Origin: JBGLNL01 sp964548045
Lineage (GTDB): Bacteria > Chloroflexota > Dehalococcoidia > SZUA-161 > SpSt-899
Direction: 5' to 3'
Length of the DNA: 13,228 nt
Assembly: GCA_964548045.1 (NCBI GenBank)
Contig: CAZJQZ010000062.1
Span: 1 to 13,228, forward strand
Shown here: positions 1 through 7,357 of the stretch, piece by piece
How the letters are laid out: each line of letters begins with the position of its first letter
Numbering within the stretch: position 1 is the first letter of the stretch
Position numbers and translations under genes: made by a program
The notes under the pieces: generated by a model
Told to the model about the DNA's origin: nothing
The model's input: the letters and a program-made list of their open reading frames with translations, nothing else
Databases searched by the model: none

Positions 1-1962
1 ATCGCCATCTTTAATTCCCCGTGCCTCGGCATCGACGGTATTCATTCGAATCGAATGCGGGTCCAGTTCCCGCAGCCATGGTATATTGTCAAACTGGGTA
101 TGCGCTCTCCGACGAGTATGGGTAGTAATGAGTTGTAGCGGGTATTTTTCTGCCAGTGGATCGTTATGGCTTTCCCACGTTTCGATATACTTTGGGATCG
201 GCGGACAATCAGGCAGGTTTAATTCCTCAATCATCCGGGAATTGATTTCGATTTTCCCGGACGGTGTGTAAAAGGGGTTATTCTCAGGGTCTTCGATCTG
301 GGCACGGAAGGGAACATTAGGTTCGGGCAGGTCAAGTTTGTGAAAGCCTTTTTCCTTGAACGCTTCAATATCAGGAATAGTGCTCTTTTCCAGGATGATA
401 TCCATCCATTCCTCGTCCGTTTTGTCGTTGTAATCAGTATAACCCAGGCGGTTGGCAAGGTCTGTTGTAAAGTCCATCGGCGATCGCGCTTCGCCTACGG
501 GCTCGATGATCTTTCGGCGGTATGCGTAGAACACCGGACAGGATGCGCTCATAGTAATATCAACTCGTTCAAAAAACGTCGTTGACGGCAGCACTATATC
601 GGCATACTGAGCGGTGGGGGTCATGAAATGTTCTTCGGTAACGATGAAATCGAGTTTGTTAAAGGCTGCAACGTTTTTGTTGGTGTTGGGCCATTGATTG
701 AGTGGATTGGCATTGACCACCCAGAGAAATTTATAATCGGCAGGATATCCACCCGCTTTACCTTTGATGATAGCATCGGCAAGATGAAAGATGTTGATAA
801 TTCCATGTCCCCAAACGTAATATCTTCGGTTGGAAAGTTTGCCTGGCGGGTTGGAAATTGTCTTATCCACCTCGTTCGGCGGGACTTTCGGACCCGATTC
901 CAGCATGCCAAGTGCATAAGGTCCCCATGATTTGCCACCACACGATCCCCCAAGTTTACCGATGTTGCCGGTCATAGCTGCCAAGGTGATCGCTGCCCGA
1001 TGGTATTGCTCGCCATATGCCGTTCGGCCGGGGCCGATACCAGTAATCAGTGCCGCCGGTTTGGTGTTCGCATATTCAAGAGCCAGGTTTCGGATGGTAT
1101 CCGCCGGGATACCGGTGATGGTTGAAGCCCATTCCGGGGTTTTAGCTACTCCGTCTTCGTTGCCCAGAATATAATCTTCGAACTTATCAAAACCGATGGT
1201 GAATTTTTCGAGGAACGCCTGATCGTGGAGATTCTCCGTTACCATCACGTTTGCCATAGCGATGAGGGCAGCGGCATCCGTGCCGGGCCGGATGGGTATC
1301 CATTGGTGGGCAAAAGCGGCTGTGGAAGCGGTATATCTGGGATCGATGGACACAATTCTTATGCCCTTTTCTCTAGCCTGAGTCAAGTACCAGGCGGTAT
1401 TGGTATCGTGAATGGCAGTCGAAGGGTCCCATCCCCACATGATGATTAGTTTGGAATTAAGGAGATCATCACGCGTATGAGCGGTCCATGCCATCCCAAA
1501 GGCCGTAAGCTCCGCAAAGATGCCGCCTTCATAGGAGTGCAAACCCCAGGGGCGAGTATATCCCCCCATCATGCAGAAGAGTCGGCTCATTCGACGCCAG
1601 CCATCGTGCAACATTGCCTGATCCCCGCCGGATACCCAGTGAACGATTGAGGCCGGGCCATAGGTATCCACTACCCGCTTGAGTTCAGTAGCGATGGTAT
1701 CGAGCGCTTCGTCCCAGGTGATTTGTTCAAACTGGCCACTCCCCCGAGGCCCGACACGTTTCATGGGGTGTTTCAATCTGTCCGGATGGTATATCCTCTG
1801 TCGCCAGGATCGGCCCCGGAGGCAGGCCCTCACCTGAGTATTGTCAGTATCATCATCGGTTTCGATCCGGGTGATGACGCCGTCTTTAACGTGAACATTC
1901 AGCAGGCATCCCCCTCCGCAATGCGGAGCGCAGGTGGTTGTGATTACCTTTTCATTGCTCAT
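1..1962 (-). CDS. DmsA-like molybdopterin oxidoreductase, catalytic subunit (3' end beyond window)
   Basis: The frame is open from an ATG at 1962 to the left edge (654 codons, checked codon by codon, no stop), so the C-terminus lies outside the window. The N-terminus carries a [4Fe-4S] motif C11-x3-C15-x3-C19-x27-C47 followed by RACLRGRS and HPDRLKHPMKRVG, which closely resembles E. coli DmsA. The segment GLHSYEG aligns with the DmsA molybdenum-ligand region, which puts Ser143 at the ligand position. SIDPRYT and IPIRPGTDAA are typical bis-MGD enzyme motifs. DmsA is about 800 residues, so roughly 100-150 are missing here. There is no twin-arginine leader: Cys11 is only ten residues in, so the protein should be cytoplasmic. 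It starts 5 nt after the VOC gene, with AGGGA upstream. It probably works with the Fe-S subunit at 2439-3011. The family is very likely; the substrate (S/N-oxide, hydroxylated aromatic or other) is unknown. Confidence 0.9.
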   Translation of the reverse strand, partial: MSNEKVITTTCAPHCGGGCLLNVHVKDGVITRIETDDDTDNTQVRACLRGRSWRQRIYHPDRLKHPMKRVGPRGSGQFEQITWDEALDTIATELKRVVDTYGPASIVHWVSGGDQAMLHDGWRRMSRLFCMMGGYTRPWGLHSYEGGIFAELTAFGMAWTAHTRDDLLNSKLIIMWGWDPSTAIHDTNTAWYLTQAREKGIRIVSIDPRYTASTAAFAHQWIPIRPGTDAAALIAMANVMVTENLHDQAFLEKFTIGFDKFEDYILGNEDGVAKTPEWASTITGIPADTIRNLALEYANTKPAALITGIGPGRTAYGEQYHRAAITLAAMTGNIGKLGGSCGGKSWGPYALGMLESGPKVPPNEVDKTISNPPGKLSNRRYYVWGHGIINIFHLADAIIKGKAGGYPADYKFLWVVNANPLNQWPNTNKNVAAFNKLDFIVTEEHFMTPTAQYADIVLPSTTFFERVDITMSASCPVFYAYRRKIIEPVGEARSPMDFTTDLANRLGYTDYNDKTDEEWMDIILEKSTIPDIEAFKEKGFHKLDLPEPNVPFRAQIEDPENNPFYTPSGKIEINSRMIEELNLPDCPPIPKYIETWESHNDPLAEKYPLQLITTHTRRRAHTQFDNIPWLRELDPHSIRMNTVDAEARGIKDGD

Positions 1963-1967
1963 ACTTT

Positions 1968-2426
1968 TTATCCCTGTTTGGATTTTCGCCAATCGATGAA
2001 TTCAACCATCGTCCCGCCGGCTTCCGACGTATCGAAATAGGCGAATTCCATGAATCCCATATCCTGATGATAGATAGGTTCGATCCCTTTTTTGGCGAAA
2101 TAGGCTTTGCCTGCTGCCATATCGTCGACTTCAAAGGCGATATGATGAATACCGTCACCGAATTTGTTCAGATATTCAAAATAAGGATTTTCACCTTCTA
2201 AGGGCTGAATAAACTCAATTTGTATATCGCCCAGTTGAGCGAAAGATACCTTTATCCTGGTTGCAACCGTTTTGCCTCTTAGAATGGCGCCGGTCATGTC
2301 AACTTCCATTGGTGGCGAAAACGGCCCGATTCCAAAGATCGATTCGTAATGTTGGCAGGCTTTTTCGATGTCCCCTACAACGTAACCAAGCTGGTAGAGC
2401 GGGGGAAATGTGAATTGTTCTGTCAT
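1968..2426 (-). CDS. VOC-fold protein (glyoxalase / methylmalonyl-CoA epimerase-like)
   Basis: This 152-residue protein has the two beta-alpha-beta-beta-beta halves of the vicinal oxygen chelate superfamily. The N-terminal half opens with LYQLGYVVGDIEKACQHYE and contains IQIEFIQPLEG. The C-terminal half has GIHHIAFEVDDM and ends in TMVEFIDW. These are the places where methylmalonyl-CoA epimerases carry metal ligands (His, Gln/Glu, His, Glu). Here the first ligand position is Gln12 instead of the usual His, while the other three positions keep Glu, His and Glu. VOC enzymes include epimerases, lyases and dioxygenases, so the reaction cannot be named. It lies 12 nt after the Fe-S protein and 5 nt before the DmsA-like gene, inside one operon, so a role in processing the same substrate is likely. 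The ribosome site AAGGTGGT sits 7-8 nt before the ATG. TAA stop. Confidence 0.88.
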   Translation of the reverse strand: MTEQFTFPPLYQLGYVVGDIEKACQHYESIFGIGPFSPPMEVDMTGAILRGKTVATRIKVSFAQLGDIQIEFIQPLEGENPYFEYLNKFGDGIHHIAFEVDDMAAGKAYFAKKGIEPIYHQDMGFMEFAYFDTSEAGGTMVEFIDWRKSKQG

Positions 2427-2438
2427 TTCGTCACCACC

Positions 2439-3011
2439 TTATTTGTGTGCCAGTGAAACCACTGGTTTGGGTTTGCAAATCACCGATGGCTTGAGCTTTG
2501 CATCATACTGGAATCCTTCAGCTATGTGAACCTGCCCGTATTTGGCTTCCATTTCCTCGATGGGGCCGGCGTCCAGCGCACGGGTGGGGCAGGCGGCAAC
2601 GCAGATTGGCAGTTTGCCATCTTCCCAACGATCAACGCAGAAATTGCATTTTTGCATCTTGGGATTGGTTTCCTCGCCGAATTGCGGCGCTTCGTAGGGG
2701 CAAGCCTCCAGACAAAGGCCACATTCATCTTTGCCCAGACAGGCAGCGGTGTCTACCAGCACGATACCATCTTTCTCTCGCTTGGTGATGGCGTTTACCG
2801 GGCAGGCCGGAATGCAGGCAGGTTCGGCGCAATGATAACATGGAGTAGCCATAAAGGCAGTGAAGACATCTGGGTATTTACCTTTCTGGATAGTTGAAAC
2901 CCTCATCCAGTTGGCAGGGCCGGCAGATATATCATTCCAGTCTTTGCAGGCGACCATGCAGGTCCAACATCCGGTGCACCGTGTCTGGTCGAAATAAAAA
3001 ACCAGTTGCAT
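2439..3011 (-). CDS. DmsB-like ferredoxin subunit with four [4Fe-4S] motifs
   Basis: Starting at 3011 the protein has 190 residues. Sixteen cysteines form four cluster motifs: C12-x2-C15-x2-C18-x3-C22; C58-x2-C61-x4-C66-x3-C70; C91-x5-C97-x2-C100-x3-C104; and C122-x2-C125-x11-C137-x3-C141. This arrangement is that of the electron-transfer subunits of bis-MGD enzymes (DmsB, PhsB, TtrB, pyrogallol transhydroxylase small subunit). The third motif carries a three-residue insertion relative to the common C-x2-C spacing. A longer frame begins at 3080, but that extension is encoded by a palindromic repeat, and AAGGAG lies 6 nt before the 3011 ATG, so 3011 is the start. It should pass electrons between the DmsA-like and perhaps the other Mo/W subunit or the flavoprotein. 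No signal peptide or membrane segment is present. TAA stop. Confidence 0.93.
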   Translation of the reverse strand: MQLVFYFDQTRCTGCWTCMVACKDWNDISAGPANWMRVSTIQKGKYPDVFTAFMATPCYHCAEPACIPACPVNAITKREKDGIVLVDTAACLGKDECGLCLEACPYEAPQFGEETNPKMQKCNFCVDRWEDGKLPICVAACPTRALDAGPIEEMEAKYGQVHIAEGFQYDAKLKPSVICKPKPVVSLAHK

Positions 3012-3017
3012 ATGCTT

Positions 3018-3023
3018 CTCCTT
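3018..3023 (-). promoter_or_regulatory. Ribosome binding site deciding the Fe-S subunit start
   Basis: On the minus strand AAGGAG stands 6 nt before the ATG at 3011. No comparable site precedes the in-frame ATG at 3080, which lies within repeat DNA. This favours the 190-residue protein. Confidence 0.75.
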
Positions 3024-3043
3024 GTTCTCTACTATAAATAATA

Positions 3044-3118
3044 ATGTCATTCCGTGCTTGACACTGAATCCAAGCCTCACAATCCCTCACTGGATTCCCG
3101 CTTTCACGGGAATGACAT
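3044..3118. repeat. Short palindromic interspersed repeat (REP/MITE-like)
   Basis: A 75-bp element with perfect 10-bp terminal inverted repeats (atgtcattcc at 3044-3053 and ggaatgacat at 3109-3118), extended inward by ccgtg/cacgg. A second perfect 7-bp inverted repeat, gaatcca (3066-3072) with tggattc (3091-3097), lies inside. The core, with GGGAATCCAGTGA on the minus strand, belongs to a well-known class of dispersed bacterial palindromes; when read through, it yields the translated signature CHSRESGNP. It fills most of the 116-nt gap between the flavoprotein stop and the Fe-S subunit start. As RNA it would fold into a long imperfect hairpin, which could adjust the ratio of upstream to downstream subunits. 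There is no T-run after it on the minus strand, so it is not a standard terminator. Confidence 0.85.
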
Positions 3119-3127
3119 ATCAGGATT

Positions 3128-5050
3128 TTAAATCTTAGCTGCCAGTTGTGCAGCCTGATATGCCACGGAAGCTGCATTTCGAGGCTTAACACAATCACCA
3201 ACTGTGTAAACCTCCGGAACAATTCCTTCAAGTTCCTGAGCCAAACTGTTTTCCGGTTCCATGCCAAGTGCCAAAACCACCGTATCGACCGGCAGCGAAG
3301 CAACCTCATTCCCAATACGAACAATCACACTTTGTTCTGTAATTTCTAAAACCTGAGTGTGAAGATACAGAGGAATACGCAGATCGATAAGTATTTTCTC
3401 AAGAGCCCGGAGTGTCATACGTTCCAGGGTCAATCCCAACTTTCCACGAGTGACTAAACTTACTTCTTTTCCCTTTTTCGCCAATTGAATTACGACTTCA
3501 ATCGCGGTGTAGCGCCCACCCAGTACCACAATCCTGCCTTCCGGATTTACTTTTCCGGCGATAACATCGAGGGCCTGTACCACGTTGCTGCAATCAATTC
3601 CTGAAATATTCGGCATCGCAGGTGTGGCTCCGGTGGCAATTATAACAGTGTCTGGTTTTATATCAAGGATTTTCTCCCTGGTGATTATAGTGCCCGTTTG
3701 GATTTCCACGGCATGCTTCTGTAGAGATTGTTTCAAATGCTCGATCAGAGTGGAAAAGTGGACCTTCTCAGGAATGGCAGCCGCGATGTTCCACTGCCCG
3801 CCAAGTTCCGGCTCTTTTTCGTATAGCGCAACTTTGTGACCTCTTTCTGCCAGAATTGCAGCGGTCTGCATTCCTGCCAGTCCTCCACCAACAATCATCA
3901 CATTCTTTATAGGATCGGCCTGTTTCAGTGGAAGCTGGGATTCCCGGTTGAGGAACGGATTTACCGAACAGGAACCCCTCCCTGCTCTGCGGTCCTGATT
4001 CAAACAGTTGTTACAGTAGATGCAGCGTCGGACCTCATCTGCTCGGCCTTCACGGAGTTTATTTGGCAGTTCGGGGTCGGCCAGCAGCGGCCTTCCCATC
4101 GCGATAAAGTCGGCTCTGCCGTTTGCGACAGTTTCGGCAGCCAGTTCAGGTGTGATCTTTCCTGCAGCCATAACCGGTATTCTGACTGCCTTTTTGATCT
4201 CATCGACCAGTTCCAGCATTGAGCCGTTGGGATAAAGATATGAGGGTATGGTGGTCGATGACCAGAACTCAATTCCTCGGGAAACGCTGATCACGTCAGC
4301 GCCTGCCGATTGAAGAATGACAGCCTGTTGAGCCGCTTCCTGCGGTGTGGTGCCGCCATCGAGATCGTCGCTTCCGTTTATCCTGATGGAAACGGGGAAG
4401 TCCTGTCCGCAAATCTGCTTTATTCGCTCAATGACTTCACGAGGGAAACGGGTTCGTTTTGTGAGCGAACCGCCGTATTCATCGGTTCGGCGGTTTAAAA
4501 TTGGAGTCATTAACATTCCCGCGAGTGACCCGTGGCAGGAATGGATTTCAACCATATCTGCGCCCGCTTTTTTTGCTCTCAGTGCTGCTTGAGCGAAATC
4601 ATCTACGTATCGTTCGATGTTTTCTTTAGTGATGACCTCGCAGGGAAGAGAATCTGTGAGCCACGGCATTTCAGATGGAATTTTCATCGTAAAGCCTTTG
4701 GGCACAAATCCAGCGAAAAGGTAGAGCATTCCCACGTGCATCAATTGAATACCGATTTTCACACCGGATTCGTGAATAGTATTTACAAGTCGTCGCCAGT
4801 CTTCAAGCCAGATGTCATCGTAGATGGCCATATTGAACATGAGGGGTGCGTCGGCGCTCACTCCTGCATAGGCGGGGATGATGAGTCCTATTCCACCTTT
4901 AGCTCTGGCCCGATAGTAATCGAGGAGCCGATCGGAAAGGTGTCCATCCGGTTCAGGTAACTGAGATGCCATGGCCGGCATGACAAGGCGATTATCGAGT
5001 TCGAGCGAACCGATTCTGCCGGGTTGGAACAATGCTGAGAAATCAGCCAT
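3128..5050 (-). CDS. Old Yellow Enzyme-type iron-sulfur flavoprotein (2,4-dienoyl-CoA reductase / TMADH family)
   Basis: The 640 residues match the length of the 2,4-dienoyl-CoA reductase, BaiCD/BaiH and 2-enoate reductase family. Residues 1-330 form the FMN TIM barrel (LFQPGRIGSLELDNRLVMPA at the start; EIHSCHGSL with His170 and His173; NRRTDEYGGSL 186-196; IAMGRPLLADP 316-326). A cluster motif follows, C343-x2-C346-x2-C349-x11-C361. Residues 383-640 form a FAD/dinucleotide module with VGGGLAG (387-393) and the C-terminal VYTVGDC. The Cys spacing is closer to trimethylamine dehydrogenase and 2-enoate reductases than to E. coli FadH (C-x2-C-x3-C). The Tyr usual in the HGYL motif is Ser175 here, and the second dinucleotide motif is degenerate (LGGRYTAIEV). 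It starts 2 nt after the upstream Mo/W gene, so the two are translationally coupled. Reduction of an activated C=C bond, or oxidation of an amine, are both possible. Confidence 0.92.
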   Translation of the reverse strand: MADFSALFQPGRIGSLELDNRLVMPAMASQLPEPDGHLSDRLLDYYRARAKGGIGLIIPAYAGVSADAPLMFNMAIYDDIWLEDWRRLVNTIHESGVKIGIQLMHVGMLYLFAGFVPKGFTMKIPSEMPWLTDSLPCEVITKENIERYVDDFAQAALRAKKAGADMVEIHSCHGSLAGMLMTPILNRRTDEYGGSLTKRTRFPREVIERIKQICGQDFPVSIRINGSDDLDGGTTPQEAAQQAVILQSAGADVISVSRGIEFWSSTTIPSYLYPNGSMLELVDEIKKAVRIPVMAAGKITPELAAETVANGRADFIAMGRPLLADPELPNKLREGRADEVRRCIYCNNCLNQDRRAGRGSCSVNPFLNRESQLPLKQADPIKNVMIVGGGLAGMQTAAILAERGHKVALYEKEPELGGQWNIAAAIPEKVHFSTLIEHLKQSLQKHAVEIQTGTIITREKILDIKPDTVIIATGATPAMPNISGIDCSNVVQALDVIAGKVNPEGRIVVLGGRYTAIEVVIQLAKKGKEVSLVTRGKLGLTLERMTLRALEKILIDLRIPLYLHTQVLEITEQSVIVRIGNEVASLPVDTVVLALGMEPENSLAQELEGIVPEVYTVGDCVKPRNAASVAYQAAQLAAKI

Positions 5051-5052
5051 TC

Positions 5053-7272
5053 TCAGTCTGCCTTATAAACTTTACATAATAATGCCCGATTGCACCAGCC
5101 ACCGGAGAGTTCATCACAGAACTCAGGATCGTCAAGCGTTAGTACGTTGGCGTTGGATTCCCACACCCCGCTAAGATCCGGTTCATTGGCAGGTTTTTCC
5201 GGGAACCACCAGCTTGCCTGGCAATTGACCACATTCGGCAGAATGCCGTCATTATATCTGGCCTTCTGTTTAATCTTTCCGCGGCGGGTCTCGATGCAGG
5301 CCCAGTCACCATCATTAATTCCCAAGTTACTGGCTGTTTCGGGATGGATATCCATCAATGGATCGGGGTGTTTTTCGCGAGCGCCAATTCCTAATTGCAT
5401 GAACTCGGAGTGATACATCGGGCGGTAATTGCCGCCTGTGTTCAAAATAAGAGGATATTCTTCAGCTACATCCGGTAGCCGCAACGGGCTTTCCGGCGGT
5501 TCCTCGTAAAAGGGCATCGGATCGTAATCCAGGTTTTCAAGAATACTGGAATAAAGCTCGACTTTTCCCGAAGGTGTTGGGAAGCCGGTTTTTTCGTATG
5601 GCTTGGTGTCAAATCCATCTGGGAAAACGATCATCTGATCTACACAATCACGGAAGGTCAGGCCACATGCCTCAAGACGATAGTTGCTGACTTCCTCAGT
5701 CGTTTTCCAGGGCCAGTATTCTTCCTGCCCCACACTCAAAGCCAGCGCACGGAAGAACTCGTAAATATCCCGTCGCTCGCCCATTGGTTTGATGGCTTTC
5801 TCTCCGGCCCAGAGCAGACTGGCAAAATCCATCATGTTGGTGCACAAATCCCTTTCCAGCCAGCTTGTAGCCGGGAAAACGTAATCGGCAAGCTGGGCTG
5901 TAGGAGTCATTACCAGTTCCTGAACGATGGAAAGTTCAAGATTGTCGCTCTTGAGCGCCTCGTAAACCAGCTTGGTGTTTCCGCCCCAGGCCATCGGATT
6001 GGAGCCCCAGCAGATCATAGCCTTGATGGGGTAAGGTTCACCGGAGAGGATCGAACGCCAGAGCATTGTCGTGTGTGCCTGAATTTGAACAGTTACCGGA
6101 GCAGGAACACCGTATACCTTTTCAATGTATGGAGCCATCATGCTCCAGCCCTTGAGAGATACCAGCCGACAGGCGTCGTAGCCCATCATTTTCTGGCGCG
6201 CTTCCATCGGCAGGCGTTCCATCATGGTAAGTTCGGATTCAGTGACGAACCTGCCGCCGTTATTGGTTGAGCCCGGTCGGGTTATCAGATGCCCGCCAAA
6301 TTCTCCAAGATATCCGCAAATGGCACGCATGATCACCTTGGCGTGTTCGGTGCGGGTGCCGTTCAGTCCGAGCTGGTCAATAGCCACGCCGTAGGGCATA
6401 GCCGATGGCCCGTGAGTAGCGTATGTTCTGGCAGCTTCGATAATCTTCTCGGCTGCTACACCGGTAATTTCAGAGACTTTCTCCGGCGGGTATTCTTGGA
6501 CTCTTTCTTTCAGCTTATCGAAACCGATGGTCCAGTTATCGACGAAATCCTTTTTATAAAGCTCTTCATTGATGATAACGTTAAGCCAGCCCATAGCAAG
6601 TGCGGTATCAGTGCCGGGACGCAGCTGCAGCCAGATATCGGCGATGTCGGTGGTTTTGGTGCGACGGGGATCGACGGCGATGATTTTAATATCCTTTTCC
6701 TTCCTCATTTTCAGAAGGTGTGTCCAGCTTCGCATCTCGGATTGGGCCGGATTGCTGCCCCAGAAAACCGCGCAGCCGGAATTGGAAAGATCGGTGGACC
6801 ATGTTGTCACGTCTCCGGTGACTGCCATGTTGATGCCCATATCGTTGATGCCACATATAATCCCGGGGGCAAAAATGTTGTGCGGGTTGCCGAACAGAGT
6901 GGCAAATCGACCACGTGGCCAGTAATCATTTCCGCGATAGGTGCCTTCGAAGAATCCCAGCGTCTCCGGGCCATACTTATCCTTCAGTTCCAGAAGTTTG
7001 GGTCCGATCTCGGCCATAGCGTCATCCCATCTGATCTGCTGCCATTTTCCTTCCCCGCGTTTACCCACACGTTTTAGAGGATACATGAGTTGATCGGGAT
7101 GATAGAGCCATTTGGGCGCGATGCCGGGTCTTTCGCAGGTGAAACCGTGGCTTAAAAAGTGGTCTTTATTACCTTCAATTTTGGTAACCTTGCCGTCTTC
7201 GACATGAACCAGCACACCGCAAAGTGCAGCACAAAACTGACAAGCCGTTTTCTTTATCTCATGAGAGCCCAT
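5053..7272 (-). CDS. Acetylene-hydratase-like Mo/W-bis-MGD oxidoreductase
   Basis: A 739-residue DMSO-reductase-superfamily protein, complete. The N-terminal [4Fe-4S] motif is C11-x2-C14-x3-C18-x27-C46. Long stretches are close to Pelobacter acetylenicus acetylene hydratase as I recall it: VDPRRTKTTDIADIWLQLR, LNVIINEELYKKDFV and LKERVQEYP. Cys140 in GIICGIND aligns with the tungsten-ligand Cys141 of that enzyme. The catalytic Asp13 of acetylene hydratase, next to a cluster cysteine, is Ala15 here, and Trp179 of its substrate pocket aligns with Met180. So the family fits but acetylene hydration is unlikely; a redox reaction is the better guess. No Tat leader is present, so it should be cytoplasmic. 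GGGAGGT lies just before the ATG, and a TTGACA promoter is upstream. It is the first gene of the redox operon and is followed after 2 nt by the flavoprotein. TGA stop. Confidence 0.93.
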   Translation of the reverse strand: MGSHEIKKTACQFCAALCGVLVHVEDGKVTKIEGNKDHFLSHGFTCERPGIAPKWLYHPDQLMYPLKRVGKRGEGKWQQIRWDDAMAEIGPKLLELKDKYGPETLGFFEGTYRGNDYWPRGRFATLFGNPHNIFAPGIICGINDMGINMAVTGDVTTWSTDLSNSGCAVFWGSNPAQSEMRSWTHLLKMRKEKDIKIIAVDPRRTKTTDIADIWLQLRPGTDTALAMGWLNVIINEELYKKDFVDNWTIGFDKLKERVQEYPPEKVSEITGVAAEKIIEAARTYATHGPSAMPYGVAIDQLGLNGTRTEHAKVIMRAICGYLGEFGGHLITRPGSTNNGGRFVTESELTMMERLPMEARQKMMGYDACRLVSLKGWSMMAPYIEKVYGVPAPVTVQIQAHTTMLWRSILSGEPYPIKAMICWGSNPMAWGGNTKLVYEALKSDNLELSIVQELVMTPTAQLADYVFPATSWLERDLCTNMMDFASLLWAGEKAIKPMGERRDIYEFFRALALSVGQEEYWPWKTTEEVSNYRLEACGLTFRDCVDQMIVFPDGFDTKPYEKTGFPTPSGKVELYSSILENLDYDPMPFYEEPPESPLRLPDVAEEYPLILNTGGNYRPMYHSEFMQLGIGAREKHPDPLMDIHPETASNLGINDGDWACIETRRGKIKQKARYNDGILPNVVNCQASWWFPEKPANEPDLSGVWESNANVLTLDDPEFCDELSGGWCNRALLCKVYKAD

Positions 7273-7294
7273 TACGGACCTCCCTCATATTATT

Positions 7295-7308
7295 CTTTTG
7301 AGCAAAAG
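7295..7308. promoter_or_regulatory. Operator-like dyad over the predicted transcription start
   Basis: The sequence cttttg-ag-caaaag is a 6+6 bp inverted repeat with a 2-bp centre. It touches the predicted -10 element and covers the likely start site of the redox operon, the position expected for a repressor operator. No regulator gene lies in the window, so the binding protein is unknown. Confidence 0.4.
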
Positions 7309-7335
7309 AGTAACATTTTATGAAACGAATGTCAA
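7307..7335 (-). promoter_or_regulatory. Predicted sigma-70 promoter of the redox operon
   Basis: On the minus strand a perfect TTGACA (7335-7330) is followed after exactly 17 nt by TACTCT (7312-7307) as a weak -10. The predicted start near 7300 gives a short leader of about 28 nt before the ATG at 7272. The weak -10 suggests dependence on an activator. Confidence 0.6.
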
Positions 7336-7357
7336 GTATTAGTCAGCATAATGTTTC

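Noticed and set aside
3012..3080. N-terminal extension of the Fe-S subunit to an ATG at 3080
   Set aside because: The extra 23 residues come partly from the palindromic repeat, and a good AAGGAG precedes the ATG at 3011, where the conserved domain begins.
6289..7077. A 262-codon plus-strand frame opposite the acetylene-hydratase-like gene
   Set aside because: No family signature; fully antisense to a conserved enzyme gene, whose motifs explain the sequence.
5053..7272. Calling the Mo/W enzyme a true acetylene hydratase
   Set aside because: The catalytic Asp13 position is Ala15 and a pocket Trp position is Met, despite strong overall similarity.
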